Positions 50,807 to 63,819 of a DNA stretch of 64,000 nt are shown in pieces. The notes under the pieces were generated by a model, which was not told where the DNA came from, ran no database searches, and saw only the letters and a list, made by a program, of their open reading frames with translations. This DNA is from Candidatus Vesicomyidisocius sp. Agig_15_S12 (GTDB taxonomy: Bacteria; Pseudomonadota; Gammaproteobacteria; PS1; Pseudothioglobaceae): contig CP072532.1 in assembly GCA_021730225.1 (NCBI GenBank), forward strand, positions 145,230 to 209,229, in the 5' to 3' direction. Position 1 is the first letter of the stretch. The number at the start of each line of letters is the position of its first letter. The position numbers were made by a program, and so were the translations under genes.

Positions 50807-51130
50807 ATGCTAATGAAAAGGGTATTATTAATAGTTTTGGTATTATTTACTTTAACAGCTCTGGCTGGTTATATGGGTAGTTTGTATAACTGGAATAATG
50901 ACTCTAATTTATTTAAGTCTGCTATTGAGGCAGCTGAAACAGGCTATAAAGAGAATCTTGCTACAGATATGGCATGGCGCGATACTGGAAAAATGATTAA
51001 AGAAGCTAAAAAATTGTATAAATCAGGTAAAAATGTTGCAGCAATTATATTGGCAAATAAAGCTTATAAGCAAACAGTTAATGCAACATTACAAGCTATT
51101 TTAGCAAAAACAGCAGGGCCTAGGTTCTAA
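50807..51130 (+). CDS. soxK: Small SoxAX-binding protein (SoxK-like)
   Basis: The roughly 107-residue product has an N-terminal hydrophobic export or anchor segment (RVLLIVLVLFTLTALAGYMG) followed by a helical domain with MAWRDTGKMIKEAKKLYKSG and ANKAYKQ. This W-R-D-T-G-K pattern and the position straight after soxA match the SoxAX-binding protein (SAXB/SoxK), which stimulates SoxAX activity in other sulfur oxidisers. ATG 50807 and 50813 are both possible behind a TAGGAGAG site. The family match is from memory and is fairly strong because of context. Confidence 0.75.
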   Translation: MLMKRVLLIVLVLFTLTALAGYMGSLYNWNNDSNLFKSAIEAAETGYKENLATDMAWRDTGKMIKEAKKLYKSGKNVAAIILANKAYKQTVNATLQAILAKTAGPRF

Positions 51131-51146
51131 TAAAATCTAGTGAGTT

Positions 51147-51168
51147 ATAGAGAATACTTCTATTTTTT
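51147..51168 (+). terminator. Weak terminator candidate after the sox operon
   Basis: ATAGA at 51147-51151 pairs with TCTAT at 51159-51163, followed by five T residues. The stem is short and AT-rich, so it is at best a weak terminator for soxXYZAK. Confidence 0.3.
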
Positions 51169-51350
51169 ATAGTTGATTATAAAAAGATATATTAAGCTTT
51201 CTAATATTCTGTTGTTTCATAATTTAAATTTTTTTCGGTATATTTTTTCGAAATTTACCGCTATTTAAAATAAAATTAAGTACTTTGTAGTAGTTTTTTT
51301 AGACTTGTAAAATAGGTAAGTATTCATCACATTTATTTTAATTATTTTTA

Positions 51351-54300
51351 ATGGTTAATCCTGGTTTTGTACATCTACATTGTCAAAGTGAGTTTTCAAT
51401 TGAAAACTCTGTAGTACGTATTTCAGAATTTATTGAAAAGGTACAAGAAATTGGTATGGATTCAATTGCATTAACGGATGAATCTAATCTTTTTGCAGCA
51501 GTTAAATTTTATCAAAAAGCTATTGCTGCTAATATCAAGCCAATATTTGGTGCTAGAATTAATATTAAAGATAAGGAAGGTGAGTTTTATTCAGGTTTAT
51601 TATTATGTCAAGATCGTCAAGGCTATCTTAATCTTTCTGAATTAATTTCTTTATCTTATACTCAAGGACGTTCACATGAACGTGTCAGTATAACAGAGCA
51701 AGAGTTAATTGATTATAATCAAGGTTTGATCATGATCGCAACTCCTATTTATAGTGATGTAGCTAAATATTTAATATCAAATAAAATGGTTGAGGCTAAG
51801 CAGAAATCTGAGTTTTGGCAGGCTATTTTTGTTGATCGTTATTATTTAGCTGTTCAAAGAACTTCAAGAGAGTTTGATGAAAAGCATTTACATCTTTGTA
51901 TTAAATTAGCACTTGAACTTGGTATTGCTGTTGTGGCAACTAATGATGTACAATTTTTAAATGAAAGTGATTTTGATGCACATGAGGCTAGGATTTGTAT
52001 TTCTCAGGGTAGTCTCTTGGATGATACGCAGCGTAAGCGACATTTTTCTAATCAGCAATTTTTAAAATCATCTGAACAAATGTATAAGCTATTTTCTGAT
52101 TTACCAGAAATTTTAGAAAATACATTAGAGCTTGCTAAGCGTTGTAATGTACATTTTGAGTTATTTAAAAAGAATTATTTGCCAGATTTCCCTATTCCAG
52201 AACATTTAACTATAGAACAATTTTTTAGTGAAGAGTCAGAGTGTGGTTTGGTTCAACGCCTGGAAAACTTAAAGGTAGATGTTAATATTTATCAACAGCG
52301 TTTAAAATTTGAACTTGATATTATTATCCAAATGGGATTTTCAGGTTATTTTTTGATTGTGGCAGATTTTATTAGATGGTCAAAAGAAAATGACATACCA
52401 GTAGGTCCAGGTCGTGGTTCAGGTGCTGGTTCTTTAGTGGCTTATGTTTTAGGTATTACTAATGTTGACCCAATTAAGCATGAATTATTATTTGAACGTT
52501 TTTTAAATCCAGAGCGAGTTTCAATGCCAGATCTTGACATTGATTTTTGTACTGATCGTCGGGATGAAGTAATTGGTTATGTATCTAAAAGGTATGGTCA
52601 TGAGAAGGTTTCACAAATTATTACCTATGGTACGATGGCGGCTAAAGGCGTGGTACGTGATGCAGGGCGTGTTTTGGGACATCCTTATGGGTTTAGTGAC
52701 AAAATATCAAAGATGATCCCTAACGATTTAAAGGTGACTCTTGAAAGAGCTTTGAGCGATCCTAAGAAAGGGGGTTCTAAAGAATTACGAGCTCGTTATG
52801 ATTCAGAAGAAAGCGTAACGGCATTAATTGATCTTTCTAAGCAATTAGAGGGTTTAGTACGAAACGTTGGTACGCACGCAGGTGGTGTGGTGATTGCACC
52901 TAGCAAAATTAGTGATTTTTGTCCAGTGTATAAAGGCTATGGTGAGAATGATAGCGTAGTTTCTCAATTTGATAAGGATGATATTGAGGCAGTTGGTTTG
53001 GTTAAGTTTGATTTTTTAGGATTATCTAATTTAACTGTTATTCACAAAGCTATTAAACTAATTAGCACCAAGGGTTTATCAGATGAACCGATTAACTTAG
53101 ATGTTTTACCATTAGATGATAAGAAAGTTTATAAACTACTTCAAAGTTGTGATACAACTGGTGTTTTTCAATTAGAGTCTAAAGGGATGCGTAGTTATTT
53201 AAAGAAACTTCAAGCAGATAATTTTGAAGATATTGTTGCAATGCTAGCATTATATCGTCCAGGTCCATTAGATGCAGGTATGGTAGATGATTATATTAAT
53301 GTAAAACATGGTGCACAGGTTAAGTATCCACACCCTATGTTAGAACAAATTCTTAAACCAACTAATGGTGTATTTTTATATCAAGAACAAGTAATGAAAT
53401 CTGCACAAGTGATGGCAGGATATTCTTTAGGTGGTGCAGATCTGCTTAGGCGTGTGATGGGTAAGAAAAAAGTCAGCGAAATGAATCGTCAACGTAGTGT
53501 GTTTGTTAAAGGTGCTGCTGAAAGGGGTATTAATGAGAAAAAAGCCAATGAAATTTTTGACTTGATTAATAAGTTTTCAGGTTATGGTTTTAACAAGTCT
53601 CATTCGGTGGCATATGCATACGTTTCTTATCATACTGCTTGGCTTAAGTCTCATTATCCAGCTCCTTTTATGGCTGCAGTTTTATCTGGCATGATGGATG
53701 ATACTGATAGAGTTTCATTTACTATAAGCGAGACCCGTAAAATGGGGTTGATTGTTAATGGTCCAAATGTGTGCGAGTCTAATTACGAATTTAGTATTCT
53801 TGATGAGAAGACAGTTTTGTATGGTCTTGGTGCAATTAAAGGTGTTGGTGTAGCCTTGGTTGATGCAGTTGTATTTGAACGTAGTGCTAATGGTATCTAC
53901 AAGGATTTATTCGAATTTTGTTCTAGAATTGAAAAGCGTTATTTGAATAAGCGTGCTATTGAAGCATTAATTTATAGCGGCGCTTTTGATATATTAGGCG
54001 TGAATAGGGAGAGTTTAATTAAAACTTATCCCATAGCTATTAGACAAGCAGAACAGAAACAAAGTGACTATTTTAGTGGTCAGAACGGATTATTTCCACA
54101 TAGTGAATATGAAACACGTTATCTTTTAGCACCAAGTTTTTCGTTTAAAAAAAAATTACAATTAGAAAAAAGCGTACTAGGATATTATTTTGATAATCAC
54201 CCTACTAATGAGTATACAGTGGCCGATTTAAAGAACATTAATGTAGTATTACCTTCTAATATTGTCTTTAGAAAGAATAGAGATGTACGTGTATTAGCGT

Positions 54301-54776
54301 TAATTTCAGATCTACGTTATCGTTCTATTAAGAATGGAGAGCAAATTGCTATAATTACAATTGAAGATGGTTCTATGTCGTTAAATGCTGTGGTATTCAC
54401 GAAAACTCTAACTTTAGTGAGTAATCAACTTATGATTGATGAAGTGGTGGTTATTTCTGGTAAGATTAATAAAGATTTCAGAGATCAATGGCAACTAGTG
54501 GTTAATAAAATTGAAAATATTGAGCAAGTAAAAATAAGCTATGCCAAGGGATTTGAAGTATTATTAAACACTAAACACCAGTCAATATTTAATAAACTTA
54601 TTAATCTTCTAATTGAACATAGGGGTAATTGTCCAGTTAAAATCTCTTATATTGTGGACAATTTAAGAGGCAGTATGTTGTTAAACAAAGTTTATTTAGT
54701 GGCACCTAATCAGCAGTTAATTGATGCTGTTAATGTTTTAGCTCAAGACCAAGTAAGCAAGGTCTACTATCATTAG
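51351..54776 (+). CDS. dnaE: DNA polymerase III subunit alpha
   Basis: DnaE is the replicative polymerase. The 1141-residue product (E. coli 1160) has the N-terminal PHP domain (FVHLHCQSEFSIENS, ALTDESNLFA), the polymerase palm with GPGRGSGAGSLVAYVLGI and PDLDIDFCTDRRDEVI (catalytic aspartates), CDTTGVFQLESKGM, the helix-hairpin-helix region and a C-terminal OB-like domain. The full domain set is present. It stands alone, with 220 bases before and 868 bases after it. Confidence 0.97.
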   Translation: MVNPGFVHLHCQSEFSIENSVVRISEFIEKVQEIGMDSIALTDESNLFAAVKFYQKAIAANIKPIFGARINIKDKEGEFYSGLLLCQDRQGYLNLSELISLSYTQGRSHERVSITEQELIDYNQGLIMIATPIYSDVAKYLISNKMVEAKQKSEFWQAIFVDRYYLAVQRTSREFDEKHLHLCIKLALELGIAVVATNDVQFLNESDFDAHEARICISQGSLLDDTQRKRHFSNQQFLKSSEQMYKLFSDLPEILENTLELAKRCNVHFELFKKNYLPDFPIPEHLTIEQFFSEESECGLVQRLENLKVDVNIYQQRLKFELDIIIQMGFSGYFLIVADFIRWSKENDIPVGPGRGSGAGSLVAYVLGITNVDPIKHELLFERFLNPERVSMPDLDIDFCTDRRDEVIGYVSKRYGHEKVSQIITYGTMAAKGVVRDAGRVLGHPYGFSDKISKMIPNDLKVTLERALSDPKKGGSKELRARYDSEESVTALIDLSKQLEGLVRNVGTHAGGVVIAPSKISDFCPVYKGYGENDSVVSQFDKDDIEAVGLVKFDFLGLSNLTVIHKAIKLISTKGLSDEPINLDVLPLDDKKVYKLLQSCDTTGVFQLESKGMRSYLKKLQADNFEDIVAMLALYRPGPLDAGMVDDYINVKHGAQVKYPHPMLEQILKPTNGVFLYQEQVMKSAQVMAGYSLGGADLLRRVMGKKKVSEMNRQRSVFVKGAAERGINEKKANEIFDLINKFSGYGFNKSHSVAYAYVSYHTAWLKSHYPAPFMAAVLSGMMDDTDRVSFTISETRKMGLIVNGPNVCESNYEFSILDEKTVLYGLGAIKGVGVALVDAVVFERSANGIYKDLFEFCSRIEKRYLNKRAIEALIYSGAFDILGVNRESLIKTYPIAIRQAEQKQSDYFSGQNGLFPHSEYETRYLLAPSFSFKKKLQLEKSVLGYYFDNHPTNEYTVADLKNINVVLPSNIVFRKNRDVRVLALISDLRYRSIKNGEQIAIITIEDGSMSLNAVVFTKTLTLVSNQLMIDEVVVISGKINKDFRDQWQLVVNKIENIEQVKISYAKGFEVLLNTKHQSIFNKLINLLIEHRGNCPVKISYIVDNLRGSMLLNKVYLVAPNQQLIDAVNVLAQDQVSKVYYH

Positions 54777-55644
54777 TTATTGTTGTACATACCTTCCTTC
54801 CTGTAGGTTAAATCACTTTTAAAAATTAGTTATACTACTTATAATAATACTTGACAAGTGTATTGATTAAGTGGATATTTAAGAATGGATTATAAATATC
54901 TGGCTTAAGAGAGTTAAGGTATTACGATATGGGGTTAATCAGTAGTTGAATATTAGATTAGCCGAATAATCTAGCATCTATTTATATGTTTATTAGTGTC
55001 GTAACATAAAAATATAGTATCAAATATAAGTTTGTATATATGCGCATGTTAAAGATAATACTAAGATGATAGTGGTGTTGATGGATTTAAAGAGAGTCTT
55101 AATTATTCTTATTAGATGTTAACTGTTTAAGTATATAACAAAGTTGTAAGTTATTTAAAAAATTAGATAAGGTTTGATTAAACCTTAGAATCTTGTATTT
55201 TATATTATCTAGGAATGATGAAAATAGTAAAAATTATACTCAATCTAGAGTTTAATTTTTAAGGTTTTGTTAAATGAAAAAATACTCCGATAAATTTAAA
55301 TGATAAACTAACATAAATAGTTGACATTAATCAAAGGCATTATTAATTTATTGTCGTTAAATATATCAAGAAAGTCTTAATTTAACACGTTAAACTAGTT
55401 AAGTTTTCCTCTAAAGTGTTTTTACATAACTTAATAGATATTTTTTCAGGCAATGGGTTTTTATAAGTTTTTATAAGTTATTGATTTTTAATTAAAAATT
55501 ATAGATGACTAATTTTTATTCAAAACCAGAAAAAGATGTAATATATAAGTGGTTTCAGTACTTTTTAATGAGATATTAACACGTTTATCCACAATATTAT
55601 GAGTAAGTCTATTGAGTGTTGATTTAATAGTATTTTTTTACTAT
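54777..55644. other. 868-base AT-rich gap between dnaE and coaBC
   Basis: No intact gene and no recognised remnant. Features seen: an eight-base-pair hairpin with loop GATT (55178-55197), a near-palindrome around ATACTTGACAAGTGTAT near 54849, and one exact consensus DnaA box TTATCCACA at 55585-55593. Both flanking genes end here, so it is a convergent 3' region. Confidence 0.5.
55178..55197. repeat. Hairpin in the dnaE-coaBC gap
   Basis: TAAGGTTT (55178-55185) and AAACCTTA (55190-55197) pair perfectly around a GATT loop, with a further AGAT/ATCT extension past a two-base bulge. T-rich DNA follows without a clean T tract. Confidence 0.5.
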
Positions 55645-56838
55645 TTATAAGTATTCTTTAATAAATATTTCAAGTATTTTTTTTGCTATTCTTTTTTTGC
55701 TATTTTTAGCAATTTTTTTATTTAAATTTTGACTTAAAAAAGTTACTTCATTTTCATCCACATTGAAGCCAAAATTAGTATTTGAAACATCATTTAGAAT
55801 AATAACATCACAACCTTTATTTTTGAGCTTATTTTTAGCATTTTTTAGCATATTTTGTGTTTCTGCAGCAAATCCTATACAAATAGGTTTTTCTTTTAAT
55901 TTGCATACATCTGCTAATATGTCTTTATTTGGAATAAGCTCCAGTGTTAGATTTCTCCTATCGTTTTTGATTTTTTGATTTTTTGTATTTTTAGCAGAAA
56001 AATCACTTACAGCTGCACAAGCAATAAAAATATCTTGATTAGTAATATTCTCCATGACTTTGTCATACATCTGTTGTGCGTTAATAATTGATATGTTGTT
56101 AGATTTTGCATTTAGAGTAGTGGTGATGTTGCCATAAATGCAGGTTACTGATGCTCCTGATTCGATACAAGTATTGACTAATTCCATACCCATTTTTCCA
56201 CTACTGTGATTAGAAATAAATCTAATTGGGTCAATAGCTTCAATAGTAGAACCTAAAGTAATTAGCACTTTTTTACCAGTTAGTTTTGTGCTAATGAACT
56301 GTTGAACTACTTGTTTTGCAATGTTTGATGGCTCTGCAAGTTTTCCCATGCCAATGTCTCCACAAACTTGTTCACCAGATCTTGGTTTAATAATGATTGC
56401 ATGCCGATTAATAAGTATTGATAAGTTGTTTTGAAGAGCATGAGATTGATACATCTTTAGGTTCATAGCAGGTGCGATGAGTAATAATGCGTCACTTGCT
56501 AAGACAACACTACTTAATAAATCATTAGCTTTACCTATAGCGATATTGGTAATAGTATTGGCGCTAGCAGGAGCGATTAAAATAGCATCTGCCCATCTAG
56601 CAAGTTCAATATGTCTCATGCCAAATTCCGCATCTTCGTCCCATAAATTATGGTAGACTTTATTTTTTGAGATTGATTGTAATGACCATTTAGTAATAAA
56701 TTTAGCTCCTCCTTTGGTGAGAATCACTTTTACCTTAGCATCAAAATCTTGTAATCGACGCACAATATCAGGTGCTTTATAAGCTGAAATAGAGCCACTA
56801 ACACCAATAATTATGTTTTTATTAGTTAAGTTGTTCAT
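55645..56838 (-). CDS. coaBC: Phosphopantothenoylcysteine decarboxylase / phosphopantothenate-cysteine ligase
   Basis: This bifunctional enzyme carries out two steps of coenzyme A synthesis. The 397-residue product has the N-terminal flavoprotein decarboxylase CoaC (GVSGSISAYKAPDIVRRL, LLIAPAMNLKMY) and the C-terminal ligase CoaB (GKKVLITLGSTIEAIDPIRF, NHSSGKMG, CIGFAAET). Length is close to E. coli Dfp (406). The ATG overlaps the ribD stop by four bases, so the two are probably cotranscribed. Confidence 0.96.
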   Translation of the reverse strand: MNNLTNKNIIIGVSGSISAYKAPDIVRRLQDFDAKVKVILTKGGAKFITKWSLQSISKNKVYHNLWDEDAEFGMRHIELARWADAILIAPASANTITNIAIGKANDLLSSVVLASDALLLIAPAMNLKMYQSHALQNNLSILINRHAIIIKPRSGEQVCGDIGMGKLAEPSNIAKQVVQQFISTKLTGKKVLITLGSTIEAIDPIRFISNHSSGKMGMELVNTCIESGASVTCIYGNITTTLNAKSNNISIINAQQMYDKVMENITNQDIFIACAAVSDFSAKNTKNQKIKNDRRNLTLELIPNKDILADVCKLKEKPICIGFAAETQNMLKNAKNKLKNKGCDVIILNDVSNTNFGFNVDENEVTFLSQNLNKKIAKNSKKRIAKKILEIFIKEYL

Positions 56839-57884
56839 TTTAAAGTAGCAGTTATTTTGATGTTGTTACCTACCATTCTAACATCAACAATATCCAGTTT
56901 GATTTTATAAGTCATATCTTTAATAACTAGATTAAGTATTGAATTAGCATCACTACCCATTAATATGGGGGCCATATAAATAATAAATTCATCAATTAAA
57001 TTCATTTTAATCATGGCGCCAATCAGTTTAGGTCCTGCTTCAAGTAAAACATTATTAATACCTTGATTGCCTAATTGGGTTAAGACATTACTAAGATCAA
57101 GTTTGCCAGAGGCGAGTACCTTGGTATTATCTGAGTTTAGGATTAGTGTTGGTGCATCAGTGTTAAATATATTAAGAGAGGTATCTGTTATTTGATTCTT
57201 ACTATCAATCACAACACGTAGTGGTTTTGAATTAACACCATCAAGACGTACTGTCATTAAAGGGTTGTCATTAATAATTGTACCTGAGCCAGTCATAATT
57301 GCTTGGTGATTGGCACGTAGTTTTTGTACGTCTAATCTTGCCATTTTTGAGGTAATCCATTTACTTTCACCTGAACTCATTGAGGTTTTACCGTCAATAC
57401 TCATAGCTACTTTACAACGTATAAAAGGCTGATTAGTTTGCATACGCTTAATAAATCCTTGATTAAGAATTAATGCATCATTTTTTAAAAGACCAATTTT
57501 AACCTCGACGCCTGTATATTCAAGCATAACAACCCCTTTACCATTAACTAGTGGATTAGGATCAAGCATAGCGATAATAACTTTTTTAACACCTGAGTTA
57601 ATAATGGCTTGTGCACAAGACGGTGTTTTTCCTTGATGCGAACAAGGTTCTAGAGTGACGTAGAGTGTAGCGCCATGAGCTTTATAGTTAATTTGTTGTA
57701 AGGCATTAATTTCTCCATGTGCTTGGCCAAAACTTTGGTGATATCCTTTGGCAATAATCTTGGAATGTTTAACAATCACACAACCTACCATAGGGTTAGA
57801 CTTTACACCGTATCTTCCTTGTAAGGCAAGTTTGAGTGCAATTGTCATGTTTTGGGTGTCATTTTTTGAAAAAGTTGTTAGCAT
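56835..57884 (-). CDS. ribD: Bifunctional riboflavin biosynthesis deaminase/reductase
   Basis: RibD deaminates and then reduces the pyrimidine intermediate early in riboflavin synthesis. The 349-residue product has the zinc deaminase domain with GQAHGEINALQQ and LEPCSHQGKTPSC, then the reductase domain with RCKVAMSIDGKTS and the dinucleotide-binding GIN-NVLLEAGP region. Length is slightly below E. coli (367). nrdR, often upstream, is not present. It runs with coaBC. Confidence 0.95.
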   Translation of the reverse strand: MLTTFSKNDTQNMTIALKLALQGRYGVKSNPMVGCVIVKHSKIIAKGYHQSFGQAHGEINALQQINYKAHGATLYVTLEPCSHQGKTPSCAQAIINSGVKKVIIAMLDPNPLVNGKGVVMLEYTGVEVKIGLLKNDALILNQGFIKRMQTNQPFIRCKVAMSIDGKTSMSSGESKWITSKMARLDVQKLRANHQAIMTGSGTIINDNPLMTVRLDGVNSKPLRVVIDSKNQITDTSLNIFNTDAPTLILNSDNTKVLASGKLDLSNVLTQLGNQGINNVLLEAGPKLIGAMIKMNLIDEFIIYMAPILMGSDANSILNLVIKDMTYKIKLDIVDVRMVGNNIKITATLK

Positions 57885-58296
57885 ATTTCAGATATAATTG
57901 TGAAAATATTTTGCATAAACAATTAATAGCATGTTACCTAGGAAAAACAAGATGGATGAACAGAAAAAATAAGCCCTATAAGTAGTCCGTACAGATTGAT
58001 AAATAATTTGAGGCGATTATTAGACTAAAAGTGATATTAAAGCAGCTTTTATAGGAAATGTAAGTTTAATTTTAACTTACATTAATGTCACCGAAGGAGT
58101 AGAGTAATTGAAATTTATAAACTCTAACATTGTATATGATTGAATAGAGTATTGGGTTGTAATTATATTTATCTAGTTAGTTATGTATCTTGGCAACAAG
58201 AATTATTACAGAATTCAGATTAGTTTAAAACCAATGAGATGATAAAAATTACTTGTAAAAAAGGCGTACTTTTACCTAATAATAATCTTATACACT
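57885..58296. pseudogene. Probable gene remnant between ribD and the ABC exporter
   Basis: About 410 bases with protein-like runs in changing plus-strand frames: TEKISPISSPYRLINNLRRL near 57962-58023, then SDIKAAFIGNVSLILTYINV near 58031-58105, and KKGVLLPNNNLIHYV ending in a stop at about 58302. Stops and frame changes break it. I do not recognise the family. The exporter promoter must also lie in this stretch. Confidence 0.35.
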
Positions 58297-61195
<2,899 letters not shown>

Positions 61196-61508
61196 TAATT
61201 TATTATTTTTTTGGTGATTATGTTGATGATTATATTTTGATGTTTATCGAATAAGAGTTTTCAGTAGGTTTGAAGTTTTCCTATAGAAAGAAAATACAAA
61301 TACTTGCTAAGTATTGGTTGGTGGCTGGATTTAGTTACAATCCATAGTTTAGAGGTAAGGCAAGCAATATTAAATTCTTCTAGCAACTCTAGAATGGAAC
61401 TGATACAAGGCAAAAATAATTATTTTGTATAATGTAATTAATCAGCCATAATTAGATCAATTTAAAGTGCATTTACCGATTTTAATATTTCAAATTGACT
61501 GAAATTTA
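61196..61508. other. 313-base gap between convergent tgt and mrdA
   Basis: Nothing identifiable. One minus-strand frame around 61255-61395 reads SILELLEEFNIACLTSKLWI and onward for about 45 codons without a known match, ending in stops. It could be a remnant of a gene once downstream of mrdA, or chance. Confidence 0.4.
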
Positions 61509-63389
61509 TTAAGGTAAAGTATTGTTTAATTGTTTATCAAAATATACGTCAAGTACTTGACGTGCAATTGGTGCTGCTTTTGAGCTACCATTACCTGCAT
61601 TTTCAACAATAATAGCGATCGCTATTTCTGGATTTTCAGTGGGGGCAAAGCCAGTAAATAGCGCATGATCTCTTAATCTCTCATCAATTTCTTCTTCAAT
61701 ATATTGTTCTATAGTATTGTCAAGACTAAACACTTGTGCAGTTCCAGTTTTTCCAGCTAATGTGTAGGTTAAACCTTTGTTGAGCTTTCTAGCAGTACCT
61801 TTAGGAGCATAAATAGCTTGTTTCATTCCGTCAATTACATCTTCCCAATTTTGAATATTTTTAATTGGAATTTGTATATGACTATTTTTCTTAGATTCAA
61901 TGATTATATCATCAGATGCTTGCGTATTTTTAAGCAAGGTTGGTTGAAATAGAATGCCTTTGTTGGCAATTGCTGTAGTGGCAACTGCAAGCTGTAAAGG
62001 AGTAACAGCTATAAATCCTTGACCAATGCCTGTAATCAAGGTTTCTCCACGATACCAGGGCTTATGTTTATTAATTTTTTTCCAAGTTTTAGAAGGTAGT
62101 ATTCCGGCGTTTTCTCCAGGAATATCAATATTTGTCTTTCTGCCAAAATTAAACAAGTTTAAATTATTGTGTAATTTGTCAATACCCAACTTATTTGCTA
62201 AGTCATAAAAAAATACATCACATGATTGCGTGATTGAGTCTTTGACATTGACATGTCCATGTCCTGTTTTTTTCCAATCGTTAAATTTGCGTTTAACATT
62301 CGGTAATTTGTAATAGCCTGGGCAGAAAGTGCTGCTTATATTAGTAATAACCCCCTCTTCTAAGCCTGCTAAAGCTACCATAGGTTTAATTGTAGATCCT
62401 GGTGGGTATAATCCTTGAATTGCACGGTTAAGTTGAGGGATATTTTTTGATGTTTGTAATTGGTTATAGTTGGTGTGTGATATTCCATTTACAAACCAGT
62501 TTGGATTATAAATAGGTGTACTAACGAGTGTTAATATTTCGCCATTTTTGACATCTATAACCACAATTGAACCTCGTTTTCCTTTCAGGAGTGTTTCTGC
62601 TTTTTTTTGCATATCTAAGTCTATGCTTAGATATAAATTTTTACCAGTAATAGAAGGCTTAATGATTTTGGTTTGAATAACTCTACCATTTACATTTCGT
62701 TCTATCTGTTGTAAGCCGTTAGTACCATGTAATAGTGTTTCGTATTGTTTTTCAATGCCAGTTTTACCTACAAATGAAGTCCCTAAATAATTTTTCTTAT
62801 CGTAAATAAGTTCATCTTTTTTAGACATTCTAGAAACATAACCAATAACATGAACACTAGAATTTTGGTTGGGATAGATTCGATGGAAATAAGGTTCTAT
62901 ATCTACACCAATAAAAATATTGCTAATTAAGAATTTTGCAACCTGAATCTCATTAAGGTTATATTTAATTGGAATACTATGAAATTTTTGATAATGCTTT
63001 ATATTTTGATTAAAGTTTTTAATATCCTTATCATTTATAAATCCAGACTGTTTTAGTTGTTGTAGTGTTTTGGTAATATTTTTAGTTTTTTCTTGTGTTA
63101 AGGTAAGTCGAAATGCTAGTTTGTTAGTAGCTAAAACATTACCATTACGATCAAATATTTTTCCTCTACTAGGTGTTATCGGCAGAGCATGTATTTGGTT
63201 GTCTAAAGCTTTTTTTAAGTAATATTGATGGTTTACTATTTGTAAATTGTAAATTCTAATTATTAACAAAGCAGTGAGTAAACAAATAAAAATAAGTGCT
63301 AGTCTAAGTCTAGAAAAGAGAATTTTGTTTTCAAATTGAGCATTATTTATGCTTTGCATTTTGATAGTAAGAACTGAACGATTGGCCAA
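61509..63389 (-). CDS. mrdA: Penicillin-binding protein 2
   Basis: MrdA is the transpeptidase of the elongasome that builds the side wall. The 626-residue product has an N-terminal membrane anchor, the dimerisation domain (HALPITPSRGKIFDRNGNVL), the catalytic SxxK in YPPGSTIKPMVALAGLE, an SCD motif in TQSCDVFFYDLA and KTGTAQ. Length matches E. coli PBP2 (633). The start overlaps the end of mreD. rodA, usually next downstream, is absent. Confidence 0.96.
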   Translation of the reverse strand: MANRSVLTIKMQSINNAQFENKILFSRLRLALIFICLLTALLIIRIYNLQIVNHQYYLKKALDNQIHALPITPSRGKIFDRNGNVLATNKLAFRLTLTQEKTKNITKTLQQLKQSGFINDKDIKNFNQNIKHYQKFHSIPIKYNLNEIQVAKFLISNIFIGVDIEPYFHRIYPNQNSSVHVIGYVSRMSKKDELIYDKKNYLGTSFVGKTGIEKQYETLLHGTNGLQQIERNVNGRVIQTKIIKPSITGKNLYLSIDLDMQKKAETLLKGKRGSIVVIDVKNGEILTLVSTPIYNPNWFVNGISHTNYNQLQTSKNIPQLNRAIQGLYPPGSTIKPMVALAGLEEGVITNISSTFCPGYYKLPNVKRKFNDWKKTGHGHVNVKDSITQSCDVFFYDLANKLGIDKLHNNLNLFNFGRKTNIDIPGENAGILPSKTWKKINKHKPWYRGETLITGIGQGFIAVTPLQLAVATTAIANKGILFQPTLLKNTQASDDIIIESKKNSHIQIPIKNIQNWEDVIDGMKQAIYAPKGTARKLNKGLTYTLAGKTGTAQVFSLDNTIEQYIEEEIDERLRDHALFTGFAPTENPEIAIAIIVENAGNGSSKAAPIARQVLDVYFDKQLNNTLP

Positions 63390-63817
63390 ATGAATGCACT
63401 AGTAAATGGTGCTAAAAATAAGTAATAGTTAATGATAAAACCTTGTGTTAATACAAAAATTAGTAAGAAAAATACTAGATAAATACTGCTAGATATAAAT
63501 ACATAAACTTGTTGAGTGCTTATGTTAGATAAAAAAAATGATTGTTTTATATTGCTAATAAATAGGCTACTAAAAATAAGCGCTAAGGCATTTTGTCCTA
63601 AAATATCACCATGTATAATATCAATAAGTGTGCCAAGAATAAGCGCAATAAAAAATGTTATTTTGCTTGAAAAATATACTATCCAGTAGATATAAAGAAG
63701 TAATAACCAAAATGCAGATGCGCCTAATAACAGCTTATTTAGAGGTATTACACTTAAAATTAATGCAAAGAAAGTAATTTTTATTAGAAATATATAGGGA
63801 CGACGTTGTGCATTCAT
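63347..63817 (-). CDS. mreD: Rod shape-determining protein MreD
   Basis: MreD is a small inner-membrane protein that acts with MreC and PBP2 in lateral wall synthesis. The 156-residue product is hydrophobic with about five membrane segments, and contains LILGTLIDIIHGDILGQNALAL (the conserved GxxxDxxxG-type stretch, here LIDIIHGDILGQ). Length matches E. coli MreD (162). Position between mreC and mrdA supports the call. The conservation of MreD is low, so context weighs heavily. Confidence 0.92.
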   Translation of the reverse strand: MNAQRRPYIFLIKITFFALILSVIPLNKLLLGASAFWLLLLYIYWIVYFSSKITFFIALILGTLIDIIHGDILGQNALALIFSSLFISNIKQSFFLSNISTQQVYVFISSSIYLVFFLLIFVLTQGFIINYYLFLAPFTSAFIWPIVQFLLSKCKA

Positions 63818-63819
63818 GG

